From contig CANMBD010000001.1 in the NCBI GenBank assembly GCA_947495985.1, forward strand, positions 806,001 to 870,000: 64,000 nt of DNA. The letters are read 5' to 3'. The notes below the pieces were generated by a model. The model made no database searches. It worked only from the letters and a program-made list of their open reading frames with translations, and was not told where the DNA came from. Source of the DNA: an uncultured Sphingomonadaceae bacterium (GTDB lineage: Bacteria > Pseudomonadota > Alphaproteobacteria > Sphingomonadales > Sphingomonadaceae). Made by a program: the position numbers and the translations under genes. Shown in pieces: positions 19,440-27,149 of this stretch (positions within the stretch are counted from its first letter, which is position 1; the number at the start of each line of letters is the position of its first letter).

Positions 19440-20498
19440 TTATTTTCCGGGACGCAGGATTCTTGCTTCGTTATAGCCGCGCTTTCGCGCCTGTGCCAGC
19501 CCGGCTTTGGCATCATTTTCGGAGGCGTAGGGGCCATAGCGCACACGCCAGATCCGTCCGCTGCCATCGGACATAACCTTTGCTCCGATTTTGCGAGCCA
19601 TCGCATTGGCGCGGTTCTTGTTACCGAATGCCGCGACTTGAACAGTGTAACCGCCAGCTGCTATCGGGGCTTTGCTTTTCGCCGCCTGCTTTACCGTGCG
19701 CTTCTTTGCGGTTTTTGGCGGGTTAGCTTGCTGTCCCGCGCCTTCGATAATGAATTTTCCATCCCGCGAACCAGCCTGCACCGGTGCGGAACTTGATGTC
19801 GGGACATAAGAAGCACCAATGCCGCTATTATTGACTGCCCTGCCTGGTGCCGGAGCACTGGCGCGTTGAACTACTGCATCCGGTGTTGGCAATTTGGCGA
19901 GATTTTTGCGTAGAATGGTCAACAGGGAATCTGGCGTCGCTATCCGTTCGGTGGCGGCTCCGCCGTTGCGCAGGACGACACGTTCCTGCTCATTCGGATT
20001 GACTTTGCGCACCCGTACACCTGCAACGCCCTGTTGATCGATGCCAAGCTGCTTGGCCGCGCCATGGGAGAGATCAATCAGTCGATCATTCGCAAACGGT
20101 CCGCGATCATTCACCCTGACCAATATTGTCCGTCCGGTATCCAGAGCGGTGACTTCGACATAACTCGGCAGCGGCAGCGTTTTATGGGCAGCACTGATGC
20201 CGTTCGGGTTAAACCGCTCCCCATTAGCGGTCGGATTGCCGGCGAGTTCGTCACCATACCAGCTGGCGTAGCCAACATTGTCATAGCTAGAGACATCTTC
20301 CGGCGTATAGGTTTTGCCGCGGACCTGATAGGGTTTGCCTATCTTGACCGGATAATCGGTTATCCCGCTCGACACGGAACTGGAAGACGGGGTCGGAACG
20401 CGGACATCGGCATTGTCATTCACACCATCAATCGTGCCGCAACTGCCGAGCAAAACGGCAAGCGCGCTCGCACTTAATATTCTAACTGCGAATTTCAT
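19440..20498 (-). CDS. rlpA: septal ring lytic transglycosylase/lipoprotein RlpA
   Basis: 352 aa outer-membrane lipoprotein. The signal peptide ends in a lipobox (VLLGSC at about 16-21). The double-psi beta-barrel (about 75-165) shows GYASWYGDELAG, HKTLPLP, and VRVNDRGPFANDR, with the catalytic Asp of the family in VNDRGPF. A low-complexity Pro/Ala/Ser linker leads to a C-terminal SPOR domain (about 280-352, YTVQVAAFGNKNRA) that binds denuded glycan strands at the septum. The start overlaps the transglycosylase stop by 17 bases. Confidence 0.94.
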   Translation of the reverse strand: MKFAVRILSASALAVLLGSCGTIDGVNDNADVRVPTPSSSSVSSGITDYPVKIGKPYQVRGKTYTPEDVSSYDNVGYASWYGDELAGNPTANGERFNPNGISAAHKTLPLPSYVEVTALDTGRTILVRVNDRGPFANDRLIDLSHGAAKQLGIDQQGVAGVRVRKVNPNEQERVVLRNGGAATERIATPDSLLTILRKNLAKLPTPDAVVQRASAPAPGRAVNNSGIGASYVPTSSSAPVQAGSRDGKFIIEGAGQQANPPKTAKKRTVKQAAKSKAPIAAGGYTVQVAAFGNKNRANAMARKIGAKVMSDGSGRIWRVRYGPYASENDAKAGLAQARKRGYNEARILRPGK

Positions 20499-21522
20499 CT
20501 GCCAATAGCCCCACTGATAACGCGTAAAAATTTGAACAATTATAGTCCAATATCACACGATAATTGCCGGTTAGTAAATATGCGGTCTTTCCTTGGCCAT
20601 CGGGCTCCAGCAGTGTTGCCATGGTGTTGTTGCTCAAACGCCGTCCCGTTACAGGCGCGACACCCAGCGCGCGCCATTCGGCCATGCTTTTCCACTGGCT
20701 GTGTCGTTCATGTACCCTGGGGCACCGCACGGCTTTGGTTTTGTTTTTTATTGCGTCCCGGTTGAGTGACGCAGGAACCCGCACGGCAATGCCCCACGGC
20801 TCACCGCGCCGCCATCCGGCGTTCACGAAATAGTTGGCGATTGATGTAACTGCATCAGCCTCGCTGTTCCAGATATCGGCATAACCGTCCCCGCTGCCGT
20901 CTTTGGCGAGCCTGAGATAGACGGATGGCAGGAATTGCGGTTTGCCCATGGCCCCTGCCCAGCTGCCTTTCATCGCTGACTGGGGCACACCGTTATCGAT
21001 CATTTTCAGGACGGCAAGAAATTCTGCTTCAAACAAGGCGCGCCGGCGGCCCTCATAGGCCAGCGTTGCAAGCGCTCTTGGAATGTCGAAATTACCGGTA
21101 ATCCGGCCGTAATTGGTCTCATGCCCGTAAATCGCCATGATCATCGGTCCCGGCACGCCATATTCTCGTTCGACATCGGCCAGTTTGGAAATAAGTTGCC
21201 GGTATTTTGCTTTCCCGCCGTTAATCCGCGCGGCATCGACATGCCGGCGTTTATACGGCGCGAAAGGCGGAATAGCGCTATTGGGCCGGCCGCCAGGTTG
21301 CGACTGGTCAAGCTGAATGACGCGGGGATTATAGGTCAGGCTGGGCAAGACCCTGTCCAGCGTGCGCTGGCTGACACCTTGTTGCAAAGCCTTGCGGCCG
21401 ACTTGCTGCATATAGCTATCAAAGCCGCTCGTGGACTGCGCAACCGCAGCATTGTCGCTGTGAGAATAGGGTAAACTGAAAAATGCAAACGCGCTGAGGG
21501 CAATCGCAGAGGTGAAACGCAT
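20482..21522 (-). CDS. lytic murein transglycosylase, MltB family
   Basis: Cleaves glycan strands with formation of 1,6-anhydro-muramic acid, in the periplasm. 346 aa from ATG 21522: GAAGGGAAG lies about six bases upstream and a signal peptide (RFTSAIALSAFAFFSLP) starts there. Catalytic Glu is in YGHETNYGR; GSWAGAMGKPQFLPS is the family signature, and a C-terminal segment with NGNYR-like TGNYRVILDYNCSNFYA follows. There is no lipobox, so it is soluble, unlike E. coli MltB. It lies upstream of rlpA and dacC, making a small cell-wall cluster. Confidence 0.93.
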   Translation of the reverse strand: MRFTSAIALSAFAFFSLPYSHSDNAAVAQSTSGFDSYMQQVGRKALQQGVSQRTLDRVLPSLTYNPRVIQLDQSQPGGRPNSAIPPFAPYKRRHVDAARINGGKAKYRQLISKLADVEREYGVPGPMIMAIYGHETNYGRITGNFDIPRALATLAYEGRRRALFEAEFLAVLKMIDNGVPQSAMKGSWAGAMGKPQFLPSVYLRLAKDGSGDGYADIWNSEADAVTSIANYFVNAGWRRGEPWGIAVRVPASLNRDAIKNKTKAVRCPRVHERHSQWKSMAEWRALGVAPVTGRRLSNNTMATLLEPDGQGKTAYLLTGNYRVILDYNCSNFYALSVGLLADEIRS

Positions 21523-21709
21523 GGAAAACTTCCCTTCTTCAGCATGTTGTCGCACAAACTGAGTCCAAGGGGAATCCCTAAATATCGCACAGGAACAACA
21601 ACCCACCGGATAAGCCTTTATATCAAGGCTTTTTAAGCCGGAACGGGCAATTGCCATAATAATCTTTGCGCTTTTAAAAAGAGGGCGCTAGGAGGCTTTC
21701 GGCTAGAGC

Positions 21710-21799
21710 GGACAGGTGGCAGAGTGGTTGAATGCACCGGTCTTGAAAACCGGCGTGCGTGCAAGCGTACCGTGGGTTCGAATCCCACCCTGTCCGCCA
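21710..21799 (+). tRNA. tRNA-Ser (anticodon UGA)
   Basis: A 90-base cloverleaf. Acceptor stem GGACAGG/CCTGTCC is a perfect 7 bp, discriminator G, and CCA is encoded. The anticodon stem CCGGT/ACCGG encloses loop CTTGAAA with anticodon TGA. A long variable arm (CGTGCGTGCAAGCGTACC region) marks a class II tRNA, as expected for serine. The T arm is GTGGG-TTCGAAT-CCCAC. No integrase or partial duplicate of its 3' end was seen nearby. Confidence 0.97.
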
Positions 21800-21835
21800 G
21801 CCAGCTGAGAGGTTGAAGCGAAGTGCGCTTTGATC

Positions 21836-22615
21836 TCAAGCGGCAGTCTTCTGTATCGCCCACAATGTTGGGACCACCGGACCATCCATCAGTGCAACTT
21901 CCTCAATCTGTCTCGTGACATATTGGCTGATCGCGTCTTTGAGTTCTGGGTGCAGTTCCGCGAGCGCTGCAGCGCGTTTGGGAATGGTATCAAGCGCGAG
22001 CGCATTGAACGCCCTGCCGGCAGGGCTTCGTGTCCGCCGCGCGACGATTGCATCGCCGAAATGGATTAATCCCGCCTCCATCGCTTCCCGTCCGAGATAG
22101 CCTTCATAATCCTCCGATGGAGGCACGCCGTCATCCAGATATGCATCGTCGATGATAATCCAACCGCCATCGCGCACGACGGTGCGAAGCATGCTCATGG
22201 TCTTGGCGGTATCGCCAAGCACCGGTCCGACCGCTATCATCAAAACGGCATCGTAATGCGCGGGCTTGGCGAGCGACTGGCGCAAATCGGCCGCGACGAA
22301 TCTACAGCGCTGTTGCAGCCCCGCTTCCTTCGCCGACTGCCGCGCAATATCGATGAACGGCGGATGACCGTCTACGCCTGTGACTTCGGCTTCAAAAGCC
22401 CGCGCCACCCGGATTGCTATGTCGCCTCGTCCGCACCCAAGATCCAGAGCAGCGCCGCCATTTGGGAAACCGACTTCGCTGAGAATTTCGACAATGTCGT
22501 CCTCAGAACCACTCAATGAGGGTAAGTCCTGAAGCAGATATGGCAAGTGCGGCAGCAGGCACTCCGGCGCCTCCATCGCATAGGCCACCTCGTTGAGTAG
22601 AGTCTTCATAACCAT
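21836..22615 (-). CDS. SAM-dependent methyltransferase
   Basis: 259 aa class I methyltransferase. Motif I is ALDLGCGRGDIAIRV (about 55-70), the acidic residue after strand 2 is in VTGVDGHPPF, and strand 4 is YDAVLMIAVGPVLGD. The substrate is not identifiable; the C-terminal part is short, as in small-molecule methyltransferases. It reads away from the tRNA gene and shares its strand with the lipoprotein gene, whose stop is at 22625, nine bases upstream of this start. Confidence 0.85.
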   Translation of the reverse strand: MVMKTLLNEVAYAMEAPECLLPHLPYLLQDLPSLSGSEDDIVEILSEVGFPNGGAALDLGCGRGDIAIRVARAFEAEVTGVDGHPPFIDIARQSAKEAGLQQRCRFVAADLRQSLAKPAHYDAVLMIAVGPVLGDTAKTMSMLRTVVRDGGWIIIDDAYLDDGVPPSEDYEGYLGREAMEAGLIHFGDAIVARRTRSPAGRAFNALALDTIPKRAAALAELHPELKDAISQYVTRQIEEVALMDGPVVPTLWAIQKTAA

Positions 22616-22624
22616 CTTACTTTG

Positions 22625-22822
22625 TCAGCTCCTCGGTCCTTCCTCGCTCCTTTCGGGAACATAGGGATCATCCTCAGGCTCGTCGCTTGGCTCTGCCGGG
22701 CCGGCGTCGGGATCATAGCCTTCCGGGATAAACTCATCCGACGATGATTCGACATCTTCACTCGAAGACACGCATGCACTGACCAGCAGGAGCGCGGCGC
22801 CTGAAAAGATTAACTTATACAT
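22625..22822 (-). CDS. small acidic lipoprotein, function unknown
   Basis: 65 aa from ATG 22822, preceded by AAGGA at a good distance. Signal peptide MYKLIFSGAALLLVSAC ends in a clear lipobox (LVSAC). The mature part is almost only Ser, Glu, Asp and Pro (for example SSSEDVESSSDEF and PSDEPEDDPYVPE), so it is likely disordered, highly acidic and tethered to a membrane. No known family. Confidence 0.7.
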   Translation of the reverse strand: MYKLIFSGAALLLVSACVSSSEDVESSSDEFIPEGYDPDAGPAEPSDEPEDDPYVPERSEEGPRS

Positions 22823-23031
22823 GATTTTTTCCTTATTGCGGGTCCCGCCTGCTTTTAGGAAGGTCATACATAGAATGGCTGACGCTGGATGCGATGGCTA
22901 TGCGGCGCGATGAGCAATAGCTGAGATTTGCGCCATTTTCTGCTATGGCGGAACTTGTCACCGGGACGCTTTGGCTCACTTGGGGTGCGCGCTTCGGCTA
23001 TAATCTAGTCTATGCCGGAAGACGAAATTCT

Positions 23032-23376
23032 CTATTCTTCTTTCACCGGCATGGTACCCGAACTCATGTAACCCGCATAACCGTCAGTGAAGGAAAACAG
23101 AACGCCGTCCGCTTCTTCGGTAGCATAAGTTGTGGCTTCCTGTTCCGTACTGCCAAATTCCAGTTCATCCTTTTTCATCGCTGCTATCATGGCGCTGCGT
23201 TCATCTGTGCAAGCGTCCTTGACGGCTTTTTTAAACGGACCGCGCGCGGTCTTCTGGGTAAGATGGGTGACGGTGAAATCGGTTAGACAGTTCGAGTAAT
23301 TGACCCTGCTCGTTTCCGCATCGACCATACCGGCAGTAGCGGCACTTAAGAGGGCGACAGTTGATAACATGAACAT
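23032..23376 (-). CDS. small secreted protein, function unknown
   Basis: 114 aa. A strong AGGAGG lies just upstream of ATG 23376. Residues 1-20 are a signal peptide (LSTVALLSAATAGMVDA). The mature part is hydrophilic with two cysteines (NCLTDF and DACTDERS) that could form a disulfide. Likely periplasmic. I do not recognise the family. Confidence 0.7.
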   Translation of the reverse strand: MFMLSTVALLSAATAGMVDAETSRVNYSNCLTDFTVTHLTQKTARGPFKKAVKDACTDERSAMIAAMKKDELEFGSTEQEATTYATEEADGVLFSFTDGYAGYMSSGTMPVKEE

Positions 23377-23475
23377 AAAATCCTCCTAAAAGCTATGCTT
23401 CGTATATATCACAACATGTCTGTGTAATGCTACGAAAAGCGTATCTGGAGCAATGACAGTGCATTTTCCTCACTC

Positions 23476-23496
23476 ACAAAAACTGGCCTTTTTTGT
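23476..23496 (-). terminator. candidate terminator after the sulfotransferase-like gene
   Basis: ACAAAAA at 23476 pairs with TTTTTGT at 23490 around a 7-base GC-richer loop, seven bases past the stop codon of the sulfotransferase-like gene on the minus strand. The stem is AT-only, so strength is uncertain. Confidence 0.3.
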
Positions 23497-23502
23497 CAAA
23501 TA

Positions 23503-24243
23503 TTAGAGAATCTTGAGTCGATAGCCTGACAGTGTGTCATAAAATGGCCGGCACGCATCCGCTACTTTTCGCTGGGCATCGGACAGTACGGGTTCGCTGT
23601 CCTTTGGCGGTGCAAATGTTGTGGTATCTATGACCCGGTTATACCAGTGGGACGCCCATATCCCGTCCGTATCCCGTGTCCCTGTGTTCCAGCGCAGCAT
23701 CGCCGCGTCCCACGGAATATCCAGCGCCCCGCAAAGCGCCTTCAAATGGCTTTCGGGATTGTGCAATATATCCGCGCTGTCCATCACGATCGGCGCAGAG
23801 CCGGTGATTTGAGCGGCCTGGTCAAGATATTCAACCTGTCTCTGATATCCCAGATCATCGGGCGTGACTTCCACCCGCTTGGCGGCATAGCTGGCGACGA
23901 CCTGTTCCGGTTCACGGATCAGGAAGGCGTGCCGATGGTCCGGAAAGTCGGCAATCGACACCGCATCAACCATGTGATGCGGCATATGTTTCTGATACCA
24001 GACCGTCCGCCCCTCTGGCACGGGTCCAAGCATAGCGTCCTTCACAGAGGTCCAATCGCAGTCCATTGATGCGATGATCTGATCAGCCATGGGTTGCCGA
24101 AAACCGGTCTTTTTCAGGAAAGCGCCGTAAAAGGGCTCATCGGTAACCGCACAATCACTGCGGCTGCCAAAGCTACGCATCATCGCGGTCGAGATGTTGC
24201 GCGGGCCCGACCACATGGCGATACGAATAGGTTTTGACGTCAT
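23503..24243 (-). CDS. sulfotransferase-like P-loop protein
   Basis: 246 aa. The N-terminus has a sulfotransferase-type 5'-phosphosulfate loop in MWSGPRNISTAMMRSFGSR, followed by DEPFYGAFLKKTG; a 3'-phosphate-type segment is suggested by FLIREPEQVVASY. These are hallmarks of the PAPS-dependent sulfotransferase fold, but the acceptor is unknown. The start overlaps the aminotransferase stop by four bases (ATGA), so the two are translationally coupled. I recall that plant 'branched-chain aminotransferase-like' proteins join such a domain to a class IV aminotransferase; if right, the pair is a functional unit. Confidence 0.75.
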   Translation of the reverse strand: MTSKPIRIAMWSGPRNISTAMMRSFGSRSDCAVTDEPFYGAFLKKTGFRQPMADQIIASMDCDWTSVKDAMLGPVPEGRTVWYQKHMPHHMVDAVSIADFPDHRHAFLIREPEQVVASYAAKRVEVTPDDLGYQRQVEYLDQAAQITGSAPIVMDSADILHNPESHLKALCGALDIPWDAAMLRWNTGTRDTDGIWASHWYNRVIDTTTFAPPKDSEPVLSDAQRKVADACRPFYDTLSGYRLKIL

Positions 24244-25148
24244 GACGCCGTGTCGCGTTCAATCAGGGCTTTATACAGTTCCTGCAGCCGTTCGACCATC
24301 GGTCCCCTGCCCTTGCTCAATATGCGGCCATCCACCTCGGTAGCTGGCACAACACCGGCAAAAGTCCCGGTGACAAAAGCTTCATCGGCACCATAGACAT
24401 CGGTCAGCGAGAAATTCTTCTCGAACACCGGGATATCATTTCCCCTACATAGCTGGATGACATTGCTCCGGGTAATTCCGCCCAGGCAATAGTCACCGCT
24501 GGATGTCCACACTTCGCCTTTGCGGACAATGAAGAAATGGGTGCTGTTGCAAGTCGCCACAAAGCCCTGTGGGTCGAGCATCAGCGCCTCGTCTGCGCCC
24601 GCCTGCGTCGCCTGAATACAGGCTGTTATGCAGTTCAGCTTGCTGTGGGAATTCAACTTCGGGTCCTGTACCGCCGGATCACCGCGCCGGACATGTACGG
24701 TAAACAGCCGGATGCCGTTCTCGACCGTGCTTGGCAGGGCTTCCTTATATTCCGGAATGATGACGATGGTCGCGGGCGAAATAACGACCCTGGGGTCCTG
24801 ATAAGGCGTTGAGCGGATACCGCGCGTCACCATCAGGCGAATATGACAAGCGGTCATGCCATTGGCCTCTATCGTCTCGTAAAGCCGTGCAATCAGCTCT
24901 TCCCGGCTGATCCCGATATCCATCGCAATGGCTTTGGCCCCTTCAAACAGCCGGTCCATATGGGCATCGAGAAAGGCAATCCGGCCTTTGTGGACCCGCA
25001 ATCCTTCCCAGACCCCGTCACCCAGCATGAAACCGCTGTCAAATACCGACACCATGGCCTCGGCCCGCGGCGTTATCGCGCCATTGACGTTGATCAGGAT
25101 GGTTTCGTTGCGTGGATCCTCGACATAGTCATGTGTGCCTTTGGCCAT
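24240..25148 (-). CDS. class IV (fold type IV) PLP aminotransferase
   Basis: 302 aa, branched-chain/D-amino acid aminotransferase superfamily. N-terminal NVNGAITPRAEAMVS and GDGVWEGLRVHKGRI are typical; the PLP lysine is probably in DPKLNSHSKLNCI; phosphate-binding and substrate loops appear in GGITRSNVIQLC and FVTGTFAGVVPATEVDGR. The ending resembles branched-chain enzymes more than 4-amino-4-deoxychorismate lyase. Only one base separates its start from the amidohydrolase stop, and its stop overlaps the sulfotransferase-like gene. Confidence 0.88.
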   Translation of the reverse strand: MAKGTHDYVEDPRNETILINVNGAITPRAEAMVSVFDSGFMLGDGVWEGLRVHKGRIAFLDAHMDRLFEGAKAIAMDIGISREELIARLYETIEANGMTACHIRLMVTRGIRSTPYQDPRVVISPATIVIIPEYKEALPSTVENGIRLFTVHVRRGDPAVQDPKLNSHSKLNCITACIQATQAGADEALMLDPQGFVATCNSTHFFIVRKGEVWTSSGDYCLGGITRSNVIQLCRGNDIPVFEKNFSLTDVYGADEAFVTGTFAGVVPATEVDGRILSKGRGPMVERLQELYKALIERDTAS

Positions 25149-25149
25149 T

Positions 25150-26421
25150 CTATTGTCCTTTCACCAGGGCACCGCCTTTTATCACGACATCAACATCTTC
25201 CAGTTCGCGAACATTGGCAAGAGGATCGCCGTCAACAGCGATAAAATCGGCATGATATCCGGCCTTTATCCGCCCGACCTGATCGGCTTTGCCAAGCGCA
25301 TCGGCGGCATTAATCGTCGCGGCTCTTATCGCTTCGAGCGGCGTCATGCCGTAGTCGACCATGATCTTGAACTGCCCGCCCGCAATGCCGTGCGGCATGA
25401 CGCCCGCGTCAGAGCTGAACACCATTTTCACGCCTGCCTGATGCGCGGCGCGGAAATTGTCGCGCTGCAGCTGCGCAATTTGCCGGTCTTTGAGAAGATT
25501 TTCCTCCAACACCCCGTTTTTCTTGCCTTCCGACTGGGTATATTCGGTGTTGAAAATATCCATCCCGAAATAGGTGCCGTTCTTGCGCGCCAGATCAATG
25601 CCCTCTTTATCGACCAGGCTGGCATGTTCGATGGTGGTAAAGCCCGCGCGGATGGCGGTCTTGATTCCAGCGGCGCCATGGGCATGCGCCGCCGTTTTCA
25701 GGCCCCAGAGCTTGGCTTCATCGACAATGGCGCTTAATTCCTCGAGCGACAATTGCTGCTGCCCCGGCTCAGTATTGCGCGAGAATACACCGCCGGTGGC
25801 ACAGACCTTGATGACCTCCGCGCCATATTTGCGCTGTTCGCGCACCTTTTTGCGCAGTTCTGTGGGGCCATCACCAACAGCAGGCGATTTGGCCTTGAAC
25901 GACGGTGGCAGAAAAGTCTGGTCACAATGACCGCCCGTTGCGCCTAGGGAATAGCCCGCTGGTGTAATCCGCGGTCCGGCGATCAACCCTTCGTCTATCG
26001 CCTGCTTATAGGCAATATCCGAATAATTGTCGGACCCGACATTGCGTACACTGGTAAAACCCGCTTCCAGCATCGCCCGAGCATTGGCGACGCCCTGCAC
26101 GGTGAAAAACTGATCGGTAAATTGCAGGCTGCTGTAGCCGCCATAAATTGGATTGGCGTCGAGATGGACGTGCATGTCGATCAGGCCGGGAAGGATTGTG
26201 ACATCGCCCAGCGCCACGGTTCGCGCATCCGCTGGTTCGACCGGGTCACTCTGATCCGTGACCCGGGCAATCTTGCCATTGGTGACGATGATGACGGGGC
26301 TTTCGATCATTCGGCCGCTGTCGACATCCAGCATCCGGTCAGCCGTATAGACGATGGTCTCCGCATTGGCAGTCGCAGAGATAGTAAGAGATAATGCCAG
26401 TAAGCCTTTGATCGGATTCAT
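25150..26421 (-). CDS. secreted amidohydrolase, imidazolonepropionase-like
   Basis: 423 aa. Signal peptide of about 20 residues (GLLALSLTISATANA). Metal-dependent amidohydrolase with DMHVHLDANP (HxH ligands), a probable metal-bridging lysine in VIKVCATGGV, AHAHGAAGIKTA, TIEHASLVD and the final SDAGV. This subgroup includes periplasmic X-Pro and other dipeptidases. AAGGGG lies just before the ATG. It leads a three-gene operon with the aminotransferase and the sulfotransferase-like gene, and the repeat copy at 26441 ends only 20 bases upstream of its start codon. Confidence 0.9.
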   Translation of the reverse strand: MNPIKGLLALSLTISATANAETIVYTADRMLDVDSGRMIESPVIIVTNGKIARVTDQSDPVEPADARTVALGDVTILPGLIDMHVHLDANPIYGGYSSLQFTDQFFTVQGVANARAMLEAGFTSVRNVGSDNYSDIAYKQAIDEGLIAGPRITPAGYSLGATGGHCDQTFLPPSFKAKSPAVGDGPTELRKKVREQRKYGAEVIKVCATGGVFSRNTEPGQQQLSLEELSAIVDEAKLWGLKTAAHAHGAAGIKTAIRAGFTTIEHASLVDKEGIDLARKNGTYFGMDIFNTEYTQSEGKKNGVLEENLLKDRQIAQLQRDNFRAAHQAGVKMVFSSDAGVMPHGIAGGQFKIMVDYGMTPLEAIRAATINAADALGKADQVGRIKAGYHADFIAVDGDPLANVRELEDVDVVIKGGALVKGQ

Positions 26422-26854
26422 CGATTGTTCCCCTTCTTAACTCCTCTCCCATTGAGGGAGAGGAAAAGAAAGCCTTAGCGCCGAAGGCGATTAGGCGACG
26501 TTGGTGAGGGGTTTGGGAAAGCGCAACCAAAATAGCTTCCAAAACGCCCTCCAAATTCTCGTTTATCTCATTATTCCAATATCTAAGAACAGAGTAGTCT
26601 TGCTTTTTCAACCATTGATCGCGCGCCATATCATGATCACTGTCATAATGCTGCGATCCATCTGCTTCCACAATCAATTTCTTTTCGTGGCATATGAAAT
26701 CAACAATATAAGGACCTATTGGCTGTTGTTTTCGAAACTTATATCCACCCACTTGCCGGTCTCTTAACCGGTTCCAAAGCAAGCGTTCCTGCGGTGTCAT
26801 GTCACGACGCAGTTGTTTGGCGTATTTTAGAGTTTGCGGTTTATATCCGGCCAT
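26339..26854 (-). CDS. DUF559 endonuclease-like protein bracketed by repeats
   Basis: 171 aa from ATG 26854. The first about 115 residues are a DUF559 domain with a restriction-endonuclease-like/Vsr-like core: PIGPYIVDFICHEKKL and IVEADGSQHYDSDHD hold the acidic catalytic residues. About 24 following residues (TPHQRRLIAFGAKAFFSS) are the translation of repeat copy 26441-26512, and the last about 33 overlap the amidohydrolase start in another frame. The segment between the facing repeat ends (26513-26869) is 357 bases, just one DUF559 domain. I infer a repeat-borne nuclease gene whose original stop may have been lost on insertion. Confidence 0.75.
   Translation of the reverse strand: MAGYKPQTLKYAKQLRRDMTPQERLLWNRLRDRQVGGYKFRKQQPIGPYIVDFICHEKKLIVEADGSQHYDSDHDMARDQWLKKQDYSVLRYWNNEINENLEGVLEAILVALSQTPHQRRLIAFGAKAFFSSPSMGEELRRGTIDESDQRLTGIISYYLCDCQCGDHRLYG
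26441..26512 (+). repeat. palindromic repeat, copy 1
   Basis: 72 bases. A hairpin CCTCTCCC-ATTGA-GGGAGAGG is followed by a second stem-loop (GCCT...AGGC outer, CGCC-GAA-GGCG inner) and the end GGTGAGGGGT. It has the same length as copy 2 and matches it through most of its span. It encodes part of the DUF559 C-terminus on the opposite strand. Confidence 0.85.
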
Positions 26855-26869
26855 TGGCGCCTGACCTCC

Positions 26870-26939
26870 ACCCCTCACCAAGATTTTCTAACGAACAAGT
26901 TCGTAAGTAAATCTGTCCTCTCCCTCAAGGGGAGAGGAA
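26870..26939 (-). repeat. palindromic repeat, copy 3 (inverted)
   Basis: Read on the minus strand: hairpin CCTCTCCC-CTTGA-GGGAGAGG, a second stem-loop with AGATTT/AAATCT outside and ACGAAC/GTTCGT inside, and the end GGTGAGGGGT. Inner sequence differs from copies 1 and 2 but the fold is the same. It faces copy 1 across the DUF559 gene and supplies the sequence immediately 5' of that gene. Confidence 0.8.
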
Positions 26940-26965
26940 AAGTGGCCGAAACTGCCAAATGCGCC

Positions 26966-27037
26966 CTCCTCTCCCCTTGAGGGAGAGGAAAACGAAGACT
27001 TAGCACCGCAGGTGCTTAGTCGCAGTCGGTGAGGGGT
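26966..27037 (+). repeat. palindromic repeat, copy 2
   Basis: 72 bases in the same orientation as copy 1. Hairpin CCTCTCCC-CTTGA-GGGAGAGG; second stem GACT...AGTC with inner GCACC-GCA-GGTGC; end GGTGAGGGGT. Differences from copy 1 in the second stem are paired (GCCT/AGGC to GACT/AGTC, CGCC/GGCG to CACC/GGTG). Confidence 0.85.
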
Positions 27038-27070
27038 AGCGCCTAAACACAAAGCTAGTGATTGCCGCCC

Positions 27071-27140
27071 ACCCCTCTCTAAGACTTGCTAAGTCAATAA
27101 ATTGCCAAGCCAAGTCTTTTCTCTCCCTCAAGGGGAGAGA
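27071..27140 (-). repeat. palindromic repeat, copy 4 (inverted, diverged)
   Basis: Read on the minus strand: hairpin TCTCTCCC-CTTGA-GGGAGAGA, then an outer stem AAGACTTG/CAAGTCTT, ending in GAGAGGGGT in place of GGTGAGGGGT. It ends ten bases before the lpdA stop codon, and its stems could also act as transcription end of lpdA. Confidence 0.7.
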
Positions 27141-27149
27141 AGCAATGTC

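Noticed and set aside
21700..21840. tRNA-Ser as an integration site of a genomic island
   Set aside because: No integrase, no direct repeat of the tRNA 3' end and no mobile genes nearby.
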